This document shows, one piece after another, positions 21,176 to 33,233 of a stretch of 64,000 bases of DNA. Below the pieces are notes generated by a model. It did no database searches. It was not told the DNA's origin and was given only the letters and a program-made list of their open reading frames with translations. Position 1 is the stretch's first letter. The number at the start of each line of letters is the position of its first letter. Made by a program: the position numbers and the translations under genes. The stretch is from the NCBI GenBank assembly GCA_009763385.1, contig CM019829.1, positions 41,378,339 to 41,442,338 of the forward strand, given 5' to 3'. Origin of the DNA: Coix lacryma-jobi var. lacryma-jobi. Taxonomy: Eukaryota > Streptophyta > Magnoliopsida > Poales > Poaceae.

Positions 21176-21424
21176 AATTTGTTTATAGAATAAAAAACTT
21201 AAGAGGATAAAGATACTTACGTGGATACATGGGGTGTTTTTCCCCAAGCTGAATGTTGACGTAGTCGTTCGATCTTGCAATGTAGCAGACTGGCAGTGGA
21301 TATGTCCTTTCTCTATCAGAGCTTTGATTGATATTGATGTTTGTTGAGACAATGATCCAATAGTGGATGGAGCATTCACTTGCTCATCAGCTTTTCTTGG
21401 CCTTTCAAATCCCGTGAAACTCAA
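21176..21424 (-). pseudogene. Element F possible second-ORF C-terminal relic
   Basis: A short open frame ends with S-L-G-K-N-T-P over a PPT-like tract. The second ORF of D ends similarly (S-L-G-E-N-P). The position, just upstream of the hairpin repeats, also matches. The rest of the sequence is not recognisable, so assignment as a relic of the Athila-ORF1-like protein is tentative. Confidence 0.35.
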
Positions 21425-21890
21425 ATAGACAACAAACCTTGTGGAACAGATTAAGCATTAATGATTGGCCACTCAAGCCTTAGTTGTCCAGAATTTCAGT
21501 AAGATCTCTTTCTCAATATTTTTGTATTTTAATATTTTTACGATGCAAGAGAAAAAAATGCAACAGGATGAATGTATGCATATTTATTTTTATTTTTTTT
21601 ATGCCACCACGGTGAACATTCCTGTGGGTTTTTACACACCATAGAATTATTCACATGGGGCTTCATGGTTTATGATGCAGTAAAATATTTTTTTATTTGT
21701 TTTCTAATTAAAATGTTTGTGAATTAAATATGATGATATAAGAAATAGATATGAGAAATATGCAACAAAGTAAATATAAAGATAACTACCGATTTTTACC
21801 TTTTGGCGAAGGTTCGAATATTTAGGTCCGACGAACCGGACCTTCTCTTGGTTCAGACCTCCCAAGGTATGTCAGACGTTTGGAAAGCTG

Positions 21891-22340
21891 TTATTGATTG
21901 TACCTCTTAGGTGCAAACATTTTCTCCCATACTTTCTTGGTCTGAGTCTTCACTTCCTGTGGTTCACTGCCTTGAGGTTTCTCTCCTTTCTTTTCTAGGA
22001 CAGTGTCGATAGCTTCTTCGTGATTGGCCTCTTTATTATTGATAGTTTGTCTTTTTTGGCTTTGAGAGCAGCGTCTTTCACTTCTATTCTTCTTGGGTGC
22101 TTCATTAGGCATGTAGTTGATGAAGTTGCATCGTGCCTTTTCTCCAGGAAAGTGAAAATGGATTTCCTCTTGTAAATGATTGTACTTGTAGCGTAGAGGA
22201 ATGGTCTTCCTAGGATGAGGTGGACATCATCGTCTTCTCATGTCGAGGATCAAGAAATCTACGGGGACTTCATGACCTCTAATTCTGACTACGAAGTCTT
22301 CCATCATTCCTTCTTGTTTATGCCTCCTGATATGGTGTCA
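21891..22340 (-). pseudogene. Element F protease relic
   Basis: The minus strand encodes the end of a retropepsin. V-P-V-D-F-L-I-L lies upstream and, in a shifted frame, H-L-I-L-G-R-P-F (I-L-G-R-P-F at 22199-22216), the conserved C-terminal motif also present in D and G. A 73-codon Lys/Glu/Gln-rich tail (22112-21891) follows, probably the linker downstream of the protease. Upstream sequence is too decayed to show the active-site loop. As in D and G, no reverse transcriptase follows. Confidence 0.6.
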
Positions 22341-23298
22341 CTCATGTCATTTGTTCATCCAACAGTTTGAAGTGAAGCGTTAATTGTGGACGCTGACAGC
22401 ATCTTGCTCAGTGTTCATGTTCTTGTAGATCTAGGACCTTCACTCTGTAGAATTTGGGAGTGACAACTTCTCCATGTTTTGCTCAAAGAGTGTGTCTACT
22501 ATAAAGAAGGTAGAGAACAAGTGCATGGGCTCTGTTGGTGGAAAAACACCAATAGAACAAAAGTTTTGTTTATTCGCCTCTAACCTTGGGCACATTGCAC
22601 AAGACAAACTTGTTGTTTATGTGTCCTATTAAATATAACATGAGTGATAGGATCAGAGAGAGAGCATGAAAGTAGCATCTTAAAATTTAACAGATCAGAT
22701 TACTTAACCCAAGGAAGGATAATCTATGCATAAAGTGTCGATCTTTTCATGATTGAGATATATCATCTTCGAAAGGTTAGAGCACAACATTTTAGCTCAT
22801 TTAGTTAAGACAGTGAGATTCAAGAGAGTAAAGCTAAGATCAAAGGACTAAACATGTTAAGTTGATTAGGTTGGATCAATTGAGGTGCAACTTAAACATG
22901 TTTTGTTCTTTATTTATGTTCATACTAGAATCAAGAAGAAGCTTTTAAAGTGATGGTTACTTACCTTGAAATGTTACTTTGTCATTGAAGAGTGATGTGT
23001 TGAACCACCTTGTGGAAGCTCCTCTTATCTAGCTGGTTGTTGTTTATGAATGGCTTGTCTTCCCTTGTTTGTCGCATAGTGTGATTGAGAGGAAGAAGAT
23101 CACAGTGGAATCATCTTTATAGGTATCGACCTTCCTTCTCTATGTGTCGACTTATCAGTGAAGGCACACTATTCCTCGAGTAGGCTGTCTAGGATCCTCT
23201 CTCTCTCTCTCTCTTGTATCAATTTTGTACTATGAGGATGTAGGGATAGTTCCGCATTCTTCTCTTGTCAACCTTTCTTGTTTTCCTTTAATCATTGG
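22341..23298. other. Element F degenerate internal sequence
   Basis: This would be gag-protease territory by position, but I see no surviving domain. It holds a short CT microsatellite near 23196-23213. It ends at the ATTGG target duplication of G (23294-23298). Confidence 0.5.
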
Positions 23299-23432
23299 TG
23301 TTGACACTTGCTAACGTCGTTACTAGGAGTAGACTATGGAATCTATCCCCGGCAATGGCGCCAGAAAGGCTTGTTGGTACTTCTCAAAGTTTTAAATGGC
23401 GGGCTATCAAATTTAGCGGCGGCCTGTCCGCG

Positions 23433-23560
23433 CCGCTATGCACCGCTATAGCGGCGCTATAGCGCCGCTATAGCCACGCTATAGCGTCAGCTATTTGACA
23501 TTGCGCCAGATAGCTTACCATGCTATAGCGCCGCTATAGCGCCGCTATAGCGCGCTATTT
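23433..23560. repeat. Subterminal palindromic repeats of hAT fragment
   Basis: Runs of overlapping GCTATAGC/GCGCCGC palindromes (CGCTATAGCGCCGCTATAGCG and relatives) in two clusters, 23433-23490 and 23520-23560. Subterminal short repeats are the usual transposase-binding sites in hAT elements. Confidence 0.8.
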
Positions 23561-23829
23561 AAATACAGACAACAGGATAACACATGCAAACATATTTCCA
23601 CGATAATTGATAATCATAAGTTCATACTTCATAAATTATAACTCAGAAAGTAATACAATCATAAACTCAAAAATTCATGATAAGATTGATAACAATAAGT
23701 CAATAACAGATAACTTGATAAGTTATTGTTATTGTTCTCAAGTACTTAACGTTACCATCCAAGTTCCACACAGTTTTCAAAGACAAGCCACAACTCACAA
23801 AAGTACAGAACACATCGGCTCATTAAGAC

Positions 23830-25170
23830 TCAGAATCAGAACTAGAATCAATGCCATCAGTGGCATTCTCTCCATCAGAAGATGAAGCAGATAAGTCATC
23901 ATCCTCAATAGTGGTATGGATCAACCTCTTTCTCTTCCTGCTCCTGGTCTGGACACCTGCCTTCGTGCTTTCTTGTCCTTGAGGTGCAGCTGCAACTCCA
24001 TGTGATGGTCCTGCAGTTTCTCCTTCCTGCTGTGGATCTTCTTCTATTGGCTCAATGCCAGTGATCCACTCATTGTCTTCATCTTCTAAAGCACCATCAA
24101 CAATAGGGTTCTCAAGGGGATCTCTGTCTGTGTTGTCCTTCTTTTGCCTCAGTTTTGAGTTGAACTTGACAACACAAGATCCCTCATTCTATCATGAAGC
24201 AGCCTGTTGCGTCTCTTTGTGTGGACTGCATAGGTTTGATTTTATTTTTTTATTATTTCAATAAGAGGAGTAGAGGATGAAGAAGGGATTGCAAAAATAA
24301 AGGTAATGAATCAGATTCATACTTGTTCAAAGGAACTCCAACATCTCTCACAGCTGATGAACTGCAAGTCAAACTTAGAATTCTAGCAGCTAACTTCCTG
24401 AGGTTGGTGCACAACTCCCATGATTGAGACACCACTTAGCTAAAATGGTGGAAAACAGAGGACATGATAAGATACCACTTAGCTAAAAAGTTGAAAAGTT
24501 GATTGTGCCAGATGACAAATTTTCATACCTGGATCAAAATTAATATTTTACACTGCTTTTAGCCATGTCTTTCCCAAAAGAATCTTCAGCATCTTGAAAC
24601 TTTTGAAGCTCTTCAATAATCTTGTCCTGAGTGTTTTCATCTGGAACAAGCTTTGTAATGCAAGTTATTACACCAGCTCTAAATGATTCATCCTTCTCTA
24701 TAGCACTTGTTTTGATAATAGTAGAAAGGGTTCAGGTAGTAACCAGCCCTATGTAAAGGTGTCTTCAGCTTACTGTCCCATCTTTTGTCAATAAAGTAAA
24801 AAACATCGTCAAATTTTCCTCTCATTGTTGAACCTCTTAGAAATCTCATTCTTAGCCTCTAGTAGATACCCATATAAGAACCCCATTGCTGGCACATCAC
24901 TGTCCATTCTCCTCAAGACAGTAGCTAATGGCTCAAAGTAATTAACAGCAGTCTCAACACCTTTCCAGAAAGTATCAGACTTGACAATCTTGTTTGCTTT
25001 ATTCCTTTGGTGGTCTTTAGGTAGCCTAGTTCATGGAGCTCATCTTCCCTAAAAAGCCTCTGTAATTGCTTCTGTTCTAGCAAGCTCTTCAAGTTCAGAT
25101 AAGCTGTAGCAAATCTTGTAACACACACACTCACCAAATCTTTAGAAAGATACTTCCTCATCAGCTCCAA
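23830..25170 (-). pseudogene. hAT transposase, C-terminal half
   Basis: The frame begins inside the domain at the truncated right end: V-T-R-F-A-T-A-Y-L-N-L-K-S-L-L (25170-24925 frame). Then come W-K-G-V-E-T-A-V-N-Y-F-E-P-L-A and, after a shift, D-S-D-V-P-A-M-G-F-L-Y and I-D-K-R-W-D. Next are T-P-L-H-R-A-G-Y-Y-L-N-P (24745-24790), the RNase-H-like core typical of plant DUF659-type hAT transposases. An acidic Ser/Asp-rich tail lies near 23840-24060. At least one frameshift and probable intron sequence (24240-24540) interrupt it. The N-terminal BED zinc finger is missing. Inactive. Confidence 0.75.
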
Positions 25171-26633
25171 AACACTAGAATATAACTAACTATTCGTATG
25201 ACTATTGGTAAATTCCGCAAGCGCACAGAATAAGTCAATTGTAGCACTTCACCGGGGGAGTAACTGAGTATCATATTTATTTCCACAGGGAAGCTACTAT
25301 GGCAGAACTAACACTAGGACTGCTATGAACAACTAGTGATTCTAGCTAGGTTGATCGAAGTGTATGAATGGCGGTTGATTTCTACTACTACTAAAAGAAA
25401 GAAAGACTAACTACTACTAATCTAAATCGGCGGGGTCTGGCCGATGAACAGATTAATGTTTTCTACAACTTACGAACACAACTAACTTAGCAATAAAGAT
25501 TTATCTAGTTCTTCGAACCGTACACACCCTCTGGACTATTTACCTCAGACGTGCACAACGAGGTTTATGATTAAAAAACTAACTCCACTACGTGGTGGAA
25601 TTCAAGGCTCCTAGGGCTGTCACCAGTTTGCTACCACAGCTATCCGGGGGGCTAGCCACAAACTAAGGTATAATTAGTCTAAGCACCGCGCTTACACTAA
25701 TATATACTACTCAATCTTGCGTCCAAAACTAGAGCACTGATTACTCAGCGAAGAACCAAACTAGATACAAACTAAATACTAAGTTAGCTATGATCGAAAG
25801 CACTCAACAAGAAAAAATAGTAAAGAACTTAAAGTAAATGCTGAAAGTAGAAGAACACTAAGATAAATGAAGAAAGACTTGGAATTATACCTGAGACTCT
25901 GAAAGATCCTCTATTACAAATCATCTCTTTCTTCTACACTCTCGCTCTCACTCTAAGTCTCTCAACTAGAGTGTTACTTCACCAAAGCTTCGCTTACAAG
26001 AGAGTGGGACTAATGAGGTGAGGTCTGAGTACAAATGAGCTTGGGGGAGGGTCCTATTTATAGCCTAAGTGACCTAGGGGGGTACTTATGGACCTAGGGT
26101 TAGGTCAGGGGGGTGAGTGCGGGGGCGGGCGGCCGCCACACCCCTGACCGTTGGATCCACCGTCAATGCTTCAACGACATCCAGGAGCTCTAGGGAGGCG
26201 GTTCCATGGTCGGTTGCATGTCCAAATAACTATCACATGGGCAATTAGGTCATGATCCACGTGACATCTCTTCTTAGCCCTTGGATGCACCGACCTAAGT
26301 GATCAATGGCTGCAAATGAGTGTGGCACACCTCCCCTGGATCAGTGGCGTGGCAGGGGAGGAGTTTGGGCCTCACTCCCCTGGCGGCCGCTAGCTAGGGG
26401 TGGTGGGCGCCACCCCACCTTGGCCTAAAGTGAGCCCAGGTGAGTGGGCTTGCCTCCTGGTGGGTCCTCTTGGCATTTTTGCTCAAAAAACTCTGCAATT
26501 ACCTACATTCAAATAGAACTCAAGGACAAGTGGAAATCGTTAGTTTATAAATGGTTTTTGGTTGATTTTAGGTCCTTGTGTTGCGTTATATGACCTTGTT
26601 GGCTAAGAATATGACACTTAGTGAGCATCAACA

Positions 26634-26648
26634 AGCTCCCCCAAGCTT
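26634..26648 (-). other. Element G polypurine tract
   Basis: Minus strand AAGCTTGGGGGAGCT next to the 3' LTR, identical to that of D. Confidence 0.85.
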
Positions 26649-27579
26649 ACCTCTTGCTCGTCCTCGAGCAAGCATGGACTTGAATCTTGGAAACTCTGTG
26701 TTTTTGTTGTGTATGCCCATATTATTTTCATCACCATGGAATTGGTAGCCTTTCCTGCGCTCAAGATTAGAACAAAAGACCAGCAAGAAAGAAGGTTTGT
26801 CTTTCCCTTGCCTATTTTGCTAATCAAGACATGTGGAGTTTTTGCAAGTTTTGTTCAAAAGAAAGCATGCTTAGTAACTTCTGTGGCTCATCAATCACTC
26901 ATATTTGTTTGTGGAAATGGAAGAATTATCCTCTCACTAAGACTTTATGTGGGGTTTAATGGGTAGGATAAAAATGAGCATGCAATTCTAGCATAATTTG
27001 CTAAGTAAGTTAGACAAATGGAGCAAAGAAGCAACAAGTCATAGGTTCAGACCAGGAATGTGCAAGTGTGGGTATTTATTGTGGCTAATACTTTCATGAC
27101 ATTTCTCCTTTTATCTCATTTGTTGGGATCATGGCTATGAATGAGAGCACTTGCTCTTTTGAATATTCTTCTTTCTAGAGCACTTGCTCTTTTTTTTCTT
27201 TGTTTTTTCTTTTTTAGAGCACTTGCTCTTTTTTATTAAATGCTATAGCCATGTCCCTGAGATTTCATTATGGAGCATGATATTTTGCCATGTAGTATTC
27301 TAACAATGAATGGAAAAAAAGGCATGTTGTGTGCGTATTCTCAGTGTAAGAATAGCACTATATAGGGGGGTGCAAGTGAATTTCTTGGTCTAAAAATATG
27401 ACAAGTTTCTCTACCATGTCTATCAACAAAGGTCTAACTAGCTCAACACTTATTTTTATTCATTAAAAAGACATACGATGAGACCGTTTTATTTATTGCT
27501 ATTTATATATATATATATATTTTGTTTTTAATTAAACTGCAAAAAACTAAGATGATAAAACTCAAATTTAAATTACTAA
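26649..27579. other. Element G 3' non-coding region with hairpin array
   Basis: Homologous to 8948-10160 of D, with several deletions. A three-unit AGAGCACTTGCTCT hairpin array is at 27144-27234. No coding. Confidence 0.7.
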
Positions 27580-28245
27580 AAAAATTGACAGTAATAAAGA
27601 TGGCTGTGATACTTACCTCTTTGGCGGGGGTCCTCCCCCAAGCTGGCTGTTCGCGTGGTTGGGTTACATCCATTCCTGACGACGGTACATCTCCTTCTGG
27701 TTCTGCTGGTTCTGCTGCACAGGTCTGCGCTCGCGTCCTCCTCCTGGGAACCTGCATGATGTTCTCTCGAGCCAACCTGCGGTTTTGTTCTGCCTCGATT
27801 TCCAGGGCCAAAAGTAACGTTGGTGCATTCACCAACCAAAGGGACATGTCAGGAAGAGCGATTTATTCACATAATCTTGGTAGATCATGTGAATCTCACC
27901 GGTCTCCTGGTTCTCATGCAAGAGGTGTCCTTGTGAGAAGTGTTCCATGGTCCAAAAGGTCTCGGTCACCAGGAATGTAAGAGTATACAGCGGTGTTCAG
28001 CAGACCCATGTTTAAAGCCAGTCTAGTTATCCATGATGTTATTTCGATATTTCCAGTGCTTGATCAATTTAGACCAGTAGTTCGCCATGGCTTTGGCGGG
28101 TGATACTTTTAGTGGTTACTAGAGCATAAAGCAGCAACATTTCGAGCTTTTTAATTGGTCTTAAGTCAGGCCTTGGAAAGAGTGTGATACTAATATATTT
28201 GTGAAAAAACCTGAGCTTGAGGTTGTGGATATTACTTGTACGGGG
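27580..28245 (-). pseudogene. Element G second ORF, C-terminal segment
   Basis: This is the part of the Athila-ORF1-like frame left of H. It keeps M-S-L-W-L-V-N-A-P-T-L-L-L-A-L-E and F-H-K-Y-I-S-I-T-L-F-P-R-P-D-L-R as in D. Relative to D it has a deletion of roughly 470 bp. The junction lies at a TCTGCTG word that occurs in D at both ends of the missing piece (near 10271 and 10743). It is broken by indels and by H, inserted at 28251 with target duplication CAAGC. Confidence 0.65.
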
Positions 28246-28250
28246 CAAGC

Positions 28251-31200
28251 TGTGACACCCCAATTTAAGAACAAAATTGGAGCACAATATATGTATGCCA
28301 GGATCAATTTTCATACATATATCCACATCATAGTAAATATCAAAACAATGCTTTATTAATAATAGCGAACTTTATTACAAGAATGACCCTCGGGTCTGAA
28401 AGAAAAGTACAGACTCTCATGAAACTGACTCTAAGGTAAACTCTGACGAAGATGCGGAAGATCTGGACTCCACTCCACAGGAAGGTCGACCGAGGGTAGC
28501 GCCATCCTAGTACAGGTCGTCAGGGTCGTAGCCTCCGTCTTCTGGATACTCCCGCTCCTCGTACGCGTAGTCTCCAGCGTCTGGGTGGGGTAGCAGGGGG
28601 ACAAAGAGGAAGGGTGAGTACATCGAAATGTACTCCGCAAGTGTAGGAAATATATGCTTATGAGGCTTATAACAAAGGTAGGCTGACTTTGTTTGACTCA
28701 AGCGCCTAAAGCGACACACTATTAATCCTATTAATCCTATGCACCTATTTACTAGGTTATAGCCACAGACACTGTAGAAAAGTAACAACACTCGGAGTCG
28801 CACCGAGCAAACCACACTCGGAATCACACCGAGCAACCAACACCTGAAGTCATGCACCCGCACCTGAAGTCCATCAGATGACCCGAACCCAAAACCAACC
28901 AGTAACCAACTAATCTCAAAGAAGTCCAGGCCGCTCGTGACCGTGAGCACGGCTGATATATCAGTTTTACACTCTGCAGAGGTTGCACATCGTTACCCAT
29001 GAGTCGTGCAGATCCCGTCACGCTAAACACTGCCGAGGTGTATAGCAGGTTGCACTGCAAGGCCTTTACAAAACTCCCTCCAAGTCCGTTTTACACGTTC
29101 ACTAAGGTTTCACGCTAACAGTGGATATACGCACCACTGCAGAAGCCCCCTCTTGTGCCACAAATCCGACCCCGTGTAAACCCTCAACTTGGAGGCAATT
29201 AATTACTTGGCCAGGTCCAGCCCATCCAGATCTCATGGTTGCGCTGTCAAGCCGGGTTACATGCTCCGAGAACCGGGTCCTAGGGATCCAGGCAGGATAA
29301 ATCTAGCACGAGCCCCGAACCAAAAACCAAATAAGAGCTGCCAAGTCCATGGCACAAAACCACCAATACGGTTCCATCCTGCCGGATTTACCTAATAACC
29401 ATGTTACAAAAGTTACCATGTCCACATTCGTTTCATAGTTCATTAATCAAGATTATCAACATTTTAACTCCCATCCCAATCATGACTGCAGGGATAAGCA
29501 AGACACCTACCCGAACATCCCAAAATAGGCGACAAGGATAATATAAACAAATTCTAGTAAACCCTAACATGGGATTCAAATAATGACAATGCATCTACAA
29601 GATCTAACTACTCTAGTACCAAAAGTAAAATTAAAGTAGGTGCAAGATGTTCAAGGACACTTGCCTTCGGACTGGGTCGAATCAACTGGGTCGCAAGGAT
29701 GGTCTGGAGCGTCCTCGTACTCCGCACTCTCTGGCCCAATCAACATACATGGCACAATACAACAAAATAAATAACAGTACACCAAATAGTATCAAAACAG
29801 TAAACTAATAGATCCACTGCGTAGAGAACGGAATTATGAAACTAACGCAAGTTGAATGGGTCGAATCGGAGTTAAATGAGCAAGTTATGAGCTTTTGAAC
29901 GAGGGTGGCAAATCTGTAAATACGCTGAACCTATTTTCGGATTTTAAATCAATTAAACAGAAAGAAAAATGGCGGTTGGACCGGGCCTCGTTTTCATAGA
30001 AGTGCCGGGGTTAAAACGGAAGAAATCCAAGACTCAGTCAACAGGGGCCCTGGACTGCGGGTTGGTTTAGTGGAAAGACGAGGGCTTTTCTGCAAAACCA
30101 GCGGGGACGGCCCGCAGTGTGCTAGCGTCGATCGCCACGTGTCGGATTGTGATAGGTGCGGTGATTCGGTGGACTGCGCCTCAATTCCTTGGAAACGCGA
30201 GGGCTAGAACGTAAGTGTACCGAGACTCAGAGAACAGTGCTCAAAGGACTGCGGGTTGATTCCCGCAAAGTGGAGGGGTTCTTTAGCAAAATAGCCAGGA
30301 CGCGTGCGGCTGCCGACGTGTGTGCTGCGTGGCGCCACGTGTCGAGGTGGGACTGGCCAGGTGTACCACGCGGCATGTGGTCCGGTTGACGTGGCCACTG
30401 TGGACCGAGTCCATGCGTCGGTGCGCTCGGTCCATACCCCTTCGGGGTTGGATCTAATCCGCACCGCCCAAGACAGATCGGACGGCTGGGAACGCGGTGG
30501 CTGGCGTGGCGGCGCTGTGCGCGGCGGCGGGGAGCAGAGGGCGGCGGCGCCATGACTACGGCTCGCCGGCGCTCTCGGGTCGAGCCTAGAGACTAGTAGA
30601 GACCTAGGAGGCCGGTGGGAAAGGAAGAGAGAAGATGGCGAGCTCACCGAGGGGTTTCGCACGGCGGGAGGATGCTCGGGGAGACGTAAACGATGGCGGA
30701 GTCGGGAGGACTGGTTCGGGATCCGGCGCGGACGATGCCGTGGAGTTCCTGGCGCCAGTTCACGTCGTGGTTGGTTCCCTTGGATTCCCCGTGTGTTTGC
30801 GATGCCAGGGAAGGGAAGAGCGATACCGGTGATGGCCTCTGCGGGGTGGAGTCGAGCTCTCGCCGAGCTCGGGAATGGCGGCGGTGTTTCGGTGAGATGC
30901 GAGAGAGGCCACGCGTGGAGGGGGTTTCCTCTTCTTGTAGGCAGAGGGGAAGGAGTAGGTGGGGCGCGATACGATGCTGCGGATCGAGTCGAGAGGCCCG
31001 GAGAGGTCGATGGGGGCGAGCGTTGCGCGGGTTGGGCGGAGGGGGGTGTTGGGCGAGCGGGCGCCGCAGATGGGAGGAGGGAGACGCCTGACAGGTGGGG
31101 GCCACTGTCGGTGAGATGGGGAAGTCGGGGCCCACGTGGCAGAGTGGGAGAGGGCGAAGGGGGGCTCGCAGCGCTGCGGGCGGCCAGGGCGCGCGCGCGG

Positions 31201-31744
31201 GCCGCGGGTGAGGCAGAGCGAGTGGCCCGACGGGGCCCAGGGAGGCATGCCGCGGCGGGAAGGAGCTGGGCCGGCCGGTTGGGGAGAAATGGGCCGCAGC
31301 GCGAGTGGGGGAAGGCGGGGCGCTGGGCCGGAATGGAGAGGGAGAGGGAAAGAGGCCCGAGCAGGGTTTTCCTTTTCTTTCCTTTTTGTTTTCTTTTCAA
31401 ACCTTTTTTTTGCAAATTCATTTCAAATCCAAATCCAAATCTGTTTGAAATCAAAACAATCTTAAAGATTTTGGAAATATTTACTCTGGGTTTTGCAAAT
31501 AAAACTTGAGTTTGCTTTGGTAAAATTTTCATAAACCTTTTATTTGTTTTATAAATAGAATAAATTCGATTCGCCCTATACGGGTTTTAATAAATCTTTA
31601 CCACACCATAAAAATATGCAATGGCATGAATGCAACATGAAAATGATAAATAAATTTTATTTTCCTCCTCTAATAAACTAGCCAACCTATTTAGTTTCTA
31701 AATTCTTTAATTAAATTGGGGAAAAATTAAATCAGGGTGTTACA
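28251..31744 (-). repeat. Element H 3' LTR
   Basis: 3,494 bp, nearly identical to 36776-40291. It contains a perfect 8-bp-arm hairpin (28616-28635) and a very GC-rich segment (about 30000-31350) in which long chance open frames occur on both strands. An AT-rich block lies toward the U3 end (31370-31740). Two CTCGG..CCGAG hairpin-like blocks lie at about 28795-28840. Confidence 0.95.
28616..28635. other. Perfect hairpin in LTR H
   Basis: GAGTACAT-CGAA-ATGTACTC: 8-bp arms around a 4-nt loop, 366 nt from the U5 end of the LTR. The identical copy is at 37141-37160. A similar hairpin, TGAGTAC-ACAA-GTACTCA, occurs in K at 61910-61927. Confidence 0.85.
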
Positions 31745-31757
31745 AACCTACCCCCTT
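31745..31757 (-). other. Element H polypurine tract
   Basis: Minus strand AAGGGGGTAGGTT directly before the 3' LTR and after the end of the integrase frame. It overlaps the final coding region by a few bases. Confidence 0.85.
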
Positions 31758-33140
31758 AGAAGAATCTCGTCCTCGAGATTAGGAAGAGTCGGCGAGAGAT
31801 GATGAGGAAAATCTGCCCGAAGATCATCTTCTTTCTCCCATGTGGCTTCTTCTTCGGAGTAATGCTTCCATTGCACCTTGCAGATTTTAATCCTCTTGTT
31901 GCGAGTGCCCCGTTCCATCGTGTCCAGAATCTTGATCGGCTCGGAGAATGTCAGATCATCCCGCAGATCAAGCTCCTCAAGTGGCAACTGCTCCTCTGGA
32001 ACTCTGAGGCATCTCTTCAGCTGGGATACGTGGAACACATCATTCATGAATACCTGCCAGCCGTGCAGGCAACTCCAGCTGATAAGCAACTGCACCTTTC
32101 TTGTCAATCACCTTGAAAGGGCCAATGAATCTCGGAGATAGCTTCCCTTGACATTAAACCTCCGAAGACCTCTGAAGGGTGACACCTTCAGATAAACAAA
32201 ATCCCCAATCTGGAAATTCCAGCTCACGTCGTCTGACATCTGCATAACTCTTCTGTCTAGACTGAGCTGTCTTCAGGTTGCTTCTGATCTGTCTGACCTG
32301 TTTCAGCTTCTTCCATAGACTCGGGGCCAAAGACTTTCCTTTCTCCAACCTGATTCCAGAACAAAGGAGTTCTGCACTTCCTGCCATATAGTGCCTCAAA
32401 CGGTGACATCTTCAGACTGGCCTGATAGTTGTTATATGAAAACTCTGCATATGGCAGACTCACATCCCAACTCTGGCTATTCTGGAGTGCACTGGCTCTC
32501 AACATGTCCTCCAGAATCTGATTCACCCTCTCTGTCTGTCCATCAGTCTGAGGATGATAAGCTGAACTGAAACTGAGGCGAGTGTCCATAGACTCATGCA
32601 ACCGCTTCCAGAATCTAGATGTGAACTGTGTACCTCTGTCAGATACTATGATCTTAGGTACTCCATGCAAGCATACAATGCGGGACATGTACAGCTCTGC
32701 CAGCTTCGGGCCCTGATATGTCTCCTTGACCGGAATGAAGTGAGCCACTTGGTCAACCGATCAACTATGACCCAAATGGAGTCATATCCAGACTGTGTCC
32801 TAGGCAAACCAGTGATGAAATCCATGCTGATCTCTTCCCATTTCCACTCGGGAATCTGCAGAGGCTGTAACAAACCAGCTGGTCTCTGATGTTGGGCCTT
32901 GACCCTCTGACATGTGTCACACAAAGCCACATACTCCCGACTTCCCTCTTCATCCCATACCACCAGTAATACTGCTTCAGATCCTGGTACATCTTGGTAC
33001 TGCCTGGATGGAGAGAGTAGGCTGAATCATGAGCTTCCCTCAGAATCAACTCCTTGATAGCCTTCACATCTGGAACACAGATTCTGCCTCTGAACCATAA
33101 GACACCCTGATCATCCTCTGTGAACCCTGGGGCTTTGTCC
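31748..33140 (-). pseudogene. Element H integrase with chromodomain
   Basis: This integrase would insert the cDNA into chromosomal DNA. Segments in order: zinc-binding H-x-H region (H-D-S-A-Y-S-L-H-P-G), C-D-T-C of the HHCC motif, and the first catalytic Asp in M-D-F-I-T-G-L-P. Next are the second Asp in S-D-R-G-T-Q-F and the Glu context Q-T-D-G-Q-T-E-R-V-N. At the C-terminus is a chromodomain-like segment (K-V-Q-W-K-H-Y-S-E-E-E-A-T-W-E, frame 32107-31748). The chromodomain targets chromovirus integration to heterochromatin. The gene is split over at least four frames by indels near 32930, 32720, 32300 and 32140, so it is inactive. Confidence 0.9.
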
Positions 33141-33233
33141 TCCTTGATCGACTGTCTGATCTCCAGAAGAGATACTCATCAGTGAGCTGCCCTGCTCGGA
33201 TATCATGCTCCAAGGTCGAATCAACCTCCATGG

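Larger units (their letters stand above)
23385..25180 (-). mobile_element. Truncated hAT transposon in LTR of G
   Basis: An insertion in the LTR of G. The left end starts CAAAGTTTTAAATGGCGG, followed by a subterminal array of TATAGCGCCGCTATAGC-type palindromes (23433-23560). Inside is a minus-strand hAT transposase remnant. The right end lacks a matching inverted repeat, and about 12 bp of the LTR are missing at the junction. The piece is therefore truncated or was captured at a repaired break, not a clean insertion. No target duplication is visible. Confidence 0.75.
23299..26633 (-). repeat. Element G 3' LTR, interrupted by hAT fragment
   Basis: LTR sequence at 23299-23384 and 25181-26633, about 1.54 kb once the hAT piece is removed. 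The TATA box on minus is at 26055-26062. Its first 73 bp hold one PBS-like unit, whereas the partner LTR holds two. Confidence 0.88.

Noticed and set aside
30204..31532. 442-codon open frame on the minus strand, and several others on both strands, in the GC-rich part of LTR H.
   Set aside because: The other LTR (38741-40004) has the same DNA with small indels that break the frames. Composition is Pro/Ser/Arg-rich with no domain. High GC makes stops rare, so this is chance.
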